A program made the position numbers and the translations under genes. The notes beneath the pieces were generated by a model, which was not told the DNA's origin, did no database searches, and saw only the letters and a list, made by a program, of their open reading frames with translations. From assembly GCA_021793855.1 (NCBI GenBank), contig JAJYRY010000085.1, positions 1 through 5,013 of the forward strand: a stretch of 5,013 bases of DNA, given 5' to 3'. The DNA comes from Thermoplasmata archaeon (lineage in GTDB: Archaea; Thermoplasmatota; Thermoplasmata; Thermoplasmatales; GCA-001856825). Positions 1-5,013 of the stretch are shown here, piece after piece (the stretch's first letter is position 1; each line of letters opens with the position of its first letter).

Positions 1-2103
1 GTTTACAGGAAATCCTATGGTAACCCACTATTCCTTGAAGAGACATTGAAATACCTCATAGACAGGAAGCAGATATACCAGAATGGGGACGGGGCGTGGG
101 AAATGGAATCCCTATCCTCAATAAACATACCAACATCACTGAAGAGCATAGTGAGGTCGAAGATAGAGGGACTTGATGACGAATCGTTAAACTTGCTTAA
201 GATAGCATCAGTAATAGGCCAGGATTTTGATTACGAACTGCTCATAAAACTTTCTGGAATAGAGGACGAAGATAAAATTATGAACATTGTCGAGAGACTA
301 ATAAATAGAAAATTCCTTTCAGAGAAAGAAGGGCGTGGAGGTAACATTAGAATATATTTCACTGACCCGCAAGTAAGGGAGATATTGTACGAAGAGGTAA
401 CCATGATTAGGAGGAAAAAACTCCACGAAAATATTGCCAGGGTAATTGAGAAGTCAGTCGATAAGGGTAACATAGATCCCGCATCAATATCAGCCCTTGC
501 AGAACATTTCCAAGAAGGAGGAAACTTTCAAAAGGCTCTTGAGTATAGGAAGATGGAAGCAGATTTTCTTTCATCAATGGCTGAATTTACCCAAGCAAGC
601 GTGTCTTATGAGAAGTGTCTTGAACTATTATCTTCTCTTCCATTTCCAGACGCTAACCAGAAGAAAAGTGAAGCCGCTATGCTTCATCTGAAGATCGCAA
701 GCAATCTACGCGGGGTAGAGGGAGGGGCAGTCTACAAGAATGCTAGGTCTGCAATGGACATTTTCAAAGAAATAGGTGACGATAGGCATTTCATTGAAGC
801 GGCCGTAATTTATACCATATACGCGTCAAGAGACGAGGCAGATAGCGCCTTTGAAGACATAAAAAGAGCAGTTGAAAGCATTAGTGACTCGGAGGAAACA
901 TTTGAGGCTAAATTAGATTTCATGTACTATTATACAGGATATCTTCTAGCCCAAAAAGGCGAAATTCAAGAAGCAAAAAAGGTAAACGAACTTTTACAGA
1001 ACACCATTAGAAACAATAAGGAAATGGTTGATCATCTTAAGAATAAGTCTATCATACTATTCGCTGAACTTGCAGATTTGGGATTTAAGGAAATACTGAA
1101 TGAATCAGATAAAATGTACGTTTTAGAGAGGCTTAAGGGTCTCCTTGACTTGGCAGATAAGATACTAGGAAAAAGACAACATGCTTTGAAAAGTTTGAAG
1201 CCAGAAATAGAAAATAATTTGGCTCTCTTCCACTACTTTGTCACTCTCAATTTGAATTTAGTTAGGGAGAGCCTGGATGACGCCATTAGAATTTCGGAAC
1301 AAGTAGGCGCTCATAGTTATATCAACGTCCTGAAGGCAGAGCGAGCACTTGCATATTCTATGTTGGCAGAGGGATTTGAGGCGGCAAAAAATGAATTAGA
1401 AAGCATCCCAAGAAAGTATGTTGTTGCAAGCTCTGGAACTTCACATGAGCGTCATTCGAAGACCCTAGGCAGAATAGTACTTTCGTGGTACTATCTTGCG
1501 AATGGGGACTATGCTGAATTATCAAAATCAGTTTTCAGGAACTCGGAACTCAGTGAAATGACGGTATATCCAATTTTACTTGTAATACCAGAACTCTTAT
1601 ACTATCTGGATACGGGGCAGGACGATAATTTCAGACTCACGTTAAATGAAGCCGGTAATATAATTTTAGGAATCCCACAGTCTGCAACTAGAATACTTCC
1701 CAAAGTCTTCATTGACTATTTGGCTTCCGAGGCTTATGTTAGGATTGGGCAATTAGAAAACGCAAAAAAACATATAGGAGAACTGAAGAATATGGCATCA
1801 TCCATCAAAGAAAGATGGATGTCAGCCTGCTCCTGTCGGATCGAAGCGGTAGTTGCGATACACGATAAAAAATTTGGAGAGGCTGAGGATAAGTTAAAAA
1901 AATCTATAACCATATGGACAGAACTCGGAATAAGGTTCTTTGCTGGCAGGGACCTACTGTTGTTGGCAACAGTTTACCACGACTCTGGCAATTTGGGAAA
2001 TGCAGATGAGTGCCTGAATAGAGCAATGCAGCTGTTTTCTCAAATAGGTGCCACGATGTATGCGCAGAAAGTACTTTCACGGAAGGAGCTACTGAAGGCC
2101 TAA
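1..2103 (+). CDS. AAA_16/STAND-like ATPase with TPR-like C-terminal array, 5'-truncated by window edge
   Basis: This is the C-terminal 700 residues of a large predicted ATPase; the start lies left of the window. The frame is open from base 1, and its first residues include GNPLFLEE (residues 7-14), the motif that ends the NTPase module in AAA_16-type proteins. The TTG at 46 is therefore internal, not a start. Next come a helical/winged-helix-like linker with VIGQDFD (71-77), YFTDPQV (119-125) and KKLH (His142), a TPR-like hairpin (about 165-195), and a long alpha-helical array. The array ends in a clear TPR-like unit (652-700) and the tail KELLKA. No membrane segment, signal peptide or LuxR-type C-terminal helix-turn-helix is visible. 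It is collinear throughout with the convergent minus-strand gene, which implies a missing 5' part of at least about 800 bases carrying Walker A and B. By family, it probably acts as a cytoplasmic nucleotide-dependent switch with the array as sensor. Ligand and output are unknown. There is no frameshift or internal stop. Confidence 0.88.
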   Translation, partial: VYRKSYGNPLFLEETLKYLIDRKQIYQNGDGAWEMESLSSINIPTSLKSIVRSKIEGLDDESLNLLKIASVIGQDFDYELLIKLSGIEDEDKIMNIVERLINRKFLSEKEGRGGNIRIYFTDPQVREILYEEVTMIRRKKLHENIARVIEKSVDKGNIDPASISALAEHFQEGGNFQKALEYRKMEADFLSSMAEFTQASVSYEKCLELLSSLPFPDANQKKSEAAMLHLKIASNLRGVEGGAVYKNARSAMDIFKEIGDDRHFIEAAVIYTIYASRDEADSAFEDIKRAVESISDSEETFEAKLDFMYYYTGYLLAQKGEIQEAKKVNELLQNTIRNNKEMVDHLKNKSIILFAELADLGFKEILNESDKMYVLERLKGLLDLADKILGKRQHALKSLKPEIENNLALFHYFVTLNLNLVRESLDDAIRISEQVGAHSYINVLKAERALAYSMLAEGFEAAKNELESIPRKYVVASSGTSHERHSKTLGRIVLSWYYLANGDYAELSKSVFRNSELSEMTVYPILLVIPELLYYLDTGQDDNFRLTLNEAGNIILGIPQSATRILPKVFIDYLASEAYVRIGQLENAKKHIGELKNMASSIKERWMSACSCRIEAVVAIHDKKFGEAEDKLKKSITIWTELGIRFFAGRDLLLLATVYHDSGNLGNADECLNRAMQLFSQIGATMYAQKVLSRKELLKA

Positions 2104-2160
2104 AAGGGATTTTCCGTCATTCTTACTTTTGAAAACATTCAAGCCTTCAAGAGCTCCTTC
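2082..2160. repeat. Imperfect inverted repeat formed by the paralogous gene ends
   Basis: Bases 2082-2090 are the reverse complement of 2152-2160 (9 pairs). Bases 2093-2099 are the reverse complement of 2143-2149 (7 pairs), with a two-by-two mismatch between the blocks and a 43-base loop holding both stop codons. Each arm encodes the shared KELLKA C-terminus of its gene, so the palindrome follows from two homologous coding ends facing each other. A stem in either transcript, or pairing between the two mRNA ends, is possible. No separate function is shown. Confidence 0.5.
2104..2138. terminator. Possible bidirectional termination zone between convergent stops
   Basis: The 35 bases between the two stop codons carry short T tracts on both strands. 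Plus-strand TTTT lies at 2110-2113 and 2127-2130, the latter in a pyrimidine-rich run from 2119. Minus-strand TTTT lies opposite 2132-2135, and another opposite 2102-2105 at the plus-gene stop. Archaeal RNA polymerase terminates at oligo-T stretches, so these could end both transcripts, but the tracts are only four bases long. Read-through into the opposing gene, giving overlapping antisense 3' ends, is an equally reasonable outcome. Confidence 0.3.
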
Positions 2161-5013
2161 AGCCTTAGGCATTTCTCGACATATGGAGAACAGCTTAGTC
2201 TGTCGAATGTGTCATATGCCCTAGTAAGTGCCTCATTGCTTTTCTCCCAGTCATTGTTTTTATGGTGCAACCTTGCGAGTTCATATGACAGTTGGGCTCC
2301 AAATAACTCGTATCCGGCAGAGATGAAATAATCTCTTGCATCTTTCATTAGTTCAATTGCATTCTTTATTTCCCCAAATGCTTCTTCGTGAAAAGATTCC
2401 GCAGCCTTCTTATAGGCAGATATCCACTCTTCATCAAACCTCTTTGAAAAGTCAAGGAATATGTCCAAATATTTTTCAGAATTTTCTTTGTCGCCGGATA
2501 GGCTGCCAGCCACCGATCCGTAATATGACATTTCCACATATCCCCTGAAAACTTCTCCGTTTAGAATCTTCGATTTGATTCTGTTTAGTGTGTTAGCCGC
2601 ATATACGATTGCCTCTTCAAGTCTGTTCATATCTATCAGGGTCATCGCTTTGTACGGCGATGAGAAAGTTATGAACTGGGTGGAAGAAGCTCCGTCAATC
2701 TTGTCAAATCCGCGCATTGCACTATCCCACTTTCCTCTGTATGCGTCAATTATCGAATTTATAAGTAGCAGAACTAAGCCAACATGGGTATCTAAGGAGC
2801 CCTTAAACTGCTCTTCATCTAAAACAGCCTTTAATTCATCCCATTTCCCCTTAGGTAGAAGGACAAGCAAGGCTCTTTCCGCTATTATTACCCGCTTTGC
2901 GCTCTTAGAGCATAGGTCAAGATTGAACTTCAGACCCTTGTTGAATGACTGTTCCACCAACCCAAGGTCGTGTTTCAGGAAAAAGTGCTTGTTGGCATCA
3001 CTGTCATAGAAACTGACGGCGACGTTTGTAAGAAACGCATCTTCTGGATTTTCAGAGGTAATTTTTACCACGTAATCTTCGGCTTCCCTGTAAATTGTGA
3101 AAATCCTTTCAATATCTTCCTTGTTGTTGATTTCCAAGAGCGTAGATGACGTCACTCTGAGTGCCTCAGAAAAGAGGTCTTCTATTCCGCTCTTTGTTAC
3201 GTATTCTAAAGTTTCATCATTTATCTCCCTGGCTTCTTTAAATTCAGCCCTATACCAGAATGCGTTTGCTATACCCCATCCCAGGCGGGTCACTATAGTC
3301 CTCAACTCTGGTGCTTCCATATTTTTCCTGAGGAAGTTGACTGCATAGTTAAGCCAGTACTTCTGCTTATCATCCTTTCTACTGACGATCAGTATGAGAC
3401 ATTTTGCAACCATTTCATTATCCTTTAGTCCTTCGAATATCCTGATTGCCTGCTCAATACTTTCATAGTCGCTTTCCCCGGCGTAGGAGCTGTTGTACGC
3501 TGCATAATAAAGGAGAATGGCTTTCTGTTTCCTTCCTTCTTCAGTTTTGGTATAACCAGGAAGCATTTCCATGATTTCAAGCGTTGACCTGTACTGTTTA
3601 GCTGCACGTTCAAACTGGAACGAAGAGGCCCAAAGGTCAGCAAGTCTCTTTCCAAACTTCAGCGCATTTTCGTAGTCACCAGCCTCCAGGAAGTGATAGG
3701 CCAACTCCGGAAGCGCATCCTGGTCATCATCGCCATACAGCGAAAGCATTACTTGCGCAATTTTCCCGTGCAGTTTTTTCTTCCTGAGCATTGAGACAGA
3801 ATCGAAGAAGTAACTGTATACCTGGGGATTTCCGAAATAGAGCTTGAACTGACCTGGCCTGGTCTTCCTCTCCATAAGTATCCTGCTCTTCTCCAGCCTT
3901 TCAATTTCGTTATAGAGGGTATTGCTATCCATGGAATCCATCAATTTTTCCAAGACGTCTATATCAAATTCCTGGCCTATGACTGAAGAAACAGAGAGTA
4001 TTTCTTTGCTCTTTTCACCTATGTTGGACAGCCTCTCCCTTATTATGCCCTTGACTGAGGATGGAATTCCGATTTCATCAATCGGCTTCCTGTCCCAGCT
4101 CCCCGAGTCCTTCCTGAATATCATCTTCTTTTCTATCAGCAATTTCAGGACCTCCTCAACATACAGAGGATTCCCCTTGGTCCTGGAGAAGATGAAATTT
4201 GTAAACTCGTCCGTAATATTCCTCTTTTCCTCTCCTAGCTGCCTTGCAATGAGCTCTGTGGTCTGCTCTTTGTCAAGATTGTGCAACCTTATCGAAGTGA
4301 TCCGCCTGTTCCCCAAAATTTTCTCCAGAATTGGATTTTCCAAATCATCACTGGGAATTGAAGTCATGAGAAGTAACATGTTGATGTTCTTTACATTTTC
4401 AAGGAGAGAACTGATAGTACCCAATGACGCGTAATCAGCATAATTCAGGTCGTCCAGCACCAGGAGAATTGGCATTTCCTTTCCTATGTTTTTCATTATT
4501 TCAAATATTCCTTCCTGAAATCTTAAAGCAGCTTCATTAGGGTCCTGGGCGGAAAGGTCGCTTATCCTTCCAATTTTCCCGGAAAGATCTGGAAGCACTT
4601 TTGCAGCAACGTCCCCATAGTTCCCACACACTTTGTATATCAACTGTTGCGGTGCTTCAAAGAAGAATTCCCTGAAAACGTCAGACAGGATATAGTTAGG
4701 AGTGGAACTCCTGTTCTCCTTCCCTCTGGCCATTATTACCTTCAACCCTCTCAATAGTCCATAGTCAATAAGTTCCTCACACAATCGTGTTTTTCCCTGT
4801 CCGGAATCTCCTATGACCATTACCGCTTTACCCTCGCCCATAAGGACAGAATCAATGGCTCCCTTGAGCAAGGATACCTCTGGGTCAACTCCTATGAGTG
4901 AGGAAGTTCTTATTTGGGAACTGGAAATGGAGCCTCTCTTAGGTGAAATGTTATCAAGTGACCCTTCTGATTTCATCGCTCTTTCTGGAATATTGATCAG
5001 GTCCTCTATTCCC
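2139..5013 (-). CDS. AAA_16/STAND-like ATPase with TPR-like C-terminal array, N-terminus probably beyond window
   Basis: This is a large predicted ATPase, 945 residues if counted from the ATG at 4976 (numbering used here). The P-loop module begins at LIGV (27-30). It has Walker A GDSGQGKT (56-63; bases 4788-4811), Walker B LLVLDD (171-176; bases 4449-4466) followed by LNYAD, and GNPLYVEE (268-275), the order typical of AAA_16/STAND-like proteins. A linker follows with VIGQEFD (332-338), YFGNPQV (380-386) and KKLH (His403). After it come a TPR-like hairpin (about 421-450) and helical repeats ending in a TPR-like unit (about 888-943). No membrane segment, signal peptide or C-terminal DNA-binding domain is visible. 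The ATG at 4976 lacks a convincing ribosome-binding site. The frame stays open upstream to the window edge (GIEDLINIPERA), and residues 1-26 are Ser-rich and linker-like, so I extend the gene to the edge. If 4976 is the true start, the protein simply has a short tail before the ATPase. It probably couples ATP binding to sensing by the array; the specific function is not recognisable. Confidence 0.88.
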   Translation of the reverse strand, partial: GIEDLINIPERAMKSEGSLDNISPKRGSISSSQIRTSSLIGVDPEVSLLKGAIDSVLMGEGKAVMVIGDSGQGKTRLCEELIDYGLLRGLKVIMARGKENRSSTPNYILSDVFREFFFEAPQQLIYKVCGNYGDVAAKVLPDLSGKIGRISDLSAQDPNEAALRFQEGIFEIMKNIGKEMPILLVLDDLNYADYASLGTISSLLENVKNINMLLLMTSIPSDDLENPILEKILGNRRITSIRLHNLDKEQTTELIARQLGEEKRNITDEFTNFIFSRTKGNPLYVEEVLKLLIEKKMIFRKDSGSWDRKPIDEIGIPSSVKGIIRERLSNIGEKSKEILSVSSVIGQEFDIDVLEKLMDSMDSNTLYNEIERLEKSRILMERKTRPGQFKLYFGNPQVYSYFFDSVSMLRKKKLHGKIAQVMLSLYGDDDQDALPELAYHFLEAGDYENALKFGKRLADLWASSFQFERAAKQYRSTLEIMEMLPGYTKTEEGRKQKAILLYYAAYNSSYAGESDYESIEQAIRIFEGLKDNEMVAKCLILIVSRKDDKQKYWLNYAVNFLRKNMEAPELRTIVTRLGWGIANAFWYRAEFKEAREINDETLEYVTKSGIEDLFSEALRVTSSTLLEINNKEDIERIFTIYREAEDYVVKITSENPEDAFLTNVAVSFYDSDANKHFFLKHDLGLVEQSFNKGLKFNLDLCSKSAKRVIIAERALLVLLPKGKWDELKAVLDEEQFKGSLDTHVGLVLLLINSIIDAYRGKWDSAMRGFDKIDGASSTQFITFSSPYKAMTLIDMNRLEEAIVYAANTLNRIKSKILNGEVFRGYVEMSYYGSVAGSLSGDKENSEKYLDIFLDFSKRFDEEWISAYKKAAESFHEEAFGEIKNAIELMKDARDYFISAGYELFGAQLSYELARLHHKNNDWEKSNEALTRAYDTFDRLSCSPYVEKCLRLKELLKA

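Noticed and set aside
46..48. TTG as the start codon of the plus-strand gene
   Set aside because: The frame is open upstream to base 1, and those residues include the conserved GNPLFLEE motif that aligns with GNPLYVEE in the paralogue, so the gene begins left of the window.
231..691. Short frames at 231-473 (minus) and 497-691 (plus)
   Set aside because: Both overlap the conserved linker and first TPR-like part of the plus-strand gene in another frame, with compositions typical of shadow frames.
2139..2300. A MalT/LuxR-type C-terminal DNA-binding domain
   Set aside because: The protein ends directly after a TPR-like helix pair at KELLKA, leaving no room for a helix-turn-helix; the plus-strand paralogue ends the same way.
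2575..3348. Two plus-strand open frames (2575-3009 and 3097-3348)
   Set aside because: Both are antisense to the helical array of the minus-strand gene and show no domain or convincing start signal.
3425..3655. Minus-strand frame of 76 residues inside the minus-strand gene
   Set aside because: It is out of frame within the continuous 945-residue frame, which is intact, so it is neither a frameshift fragment nor a separate gene.
3922..4434. Plus-strand open frame of 170 residues
   Set aside because: It lies opposite the conserved ATPase core of the minus-strand gene, its translation is Ser/Phe/Leu-rich as expected of antisense shadow, and it has no recognisable motif.
4989..4998. A/T-rich GATCAATATT on the minus strand as a TATA box for a start at 4976
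   Set aside because: It is too close to the ATG for the roughly 26-base spacing of a leaderless archaeal promoter, lacks a purine-rich BRE, and reads as good coding sequence in frame.
1..5013. Anti-phage (Avs-like) STAND defence system
   Set aside because: No nuclease, protease, TIR or membrane effector is visible, and there are no mobile or defence neighbours in the window. The domain layout alone fits ordinary signalling ATPases equally well.

Overview
The window is almost entirely filled by two long, related genes that point at each other. One runs on the plus strand from the left edge to 2103. The other runs on the minus strand from the right edge down to 2139. Only 35 bases separate their stop codons. 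Both encode large signalling-type ATPases of the AAA_16 / STAND-like kind: a P-loop NTPase module, a helical and winged-helix-like linker, and a long TPR-like alpha-helical C-terminal array. I see no RNA gene, CRISPR array, insertion sequence or phage gene.

The minus-strand protein shows the ATPase core in full: Walker A GDSGQGKT, Walker B LLVLDD followed by LNYAD, and the GNPLYVEE motif that closes the NTPase module. The plus-strand gene is cut by the left edge at the equivalent point (GNPLFLEE), so its Walker motifs lie outside the window. From that motif onward the two proteins are collinear to their last residues: about 693 versus 677 residues remain after the motif, and both end in KELLKA. 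They are therefore paralogues from a duplication that left them in inverted, tail-to-tail orientation. They are old enough to have diverged strongly in the helical array. A hand alignment of the best-conserved linker region gives about 34 identities in 81 positions.

The minus-strand reading frame is open past its first ATG (4976) to the right edge, and I see no clear ribosome-binding site or TATA box before that ATG. The residues around it look like an inter-domain linker, so the real protein probably has another N-terminal segment beyond the window.

The organism is most likely an archaeon, perhaps of the Thermoplasmata. Moderate-to-low G+C, arginine written mostly as AGG/AGA, and paralogous AAA_16-TPR proteins fit this, but no lineage marker is present and this is a tentative inference. 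The domain layout suggests ATP-dependent switch proteins whose helical arrays bind a ligand or partner. Output, ligand and pathway cannot be read from the sequence. An anti-phage role, known for some STAND NTPases, has no support from neighbours here.
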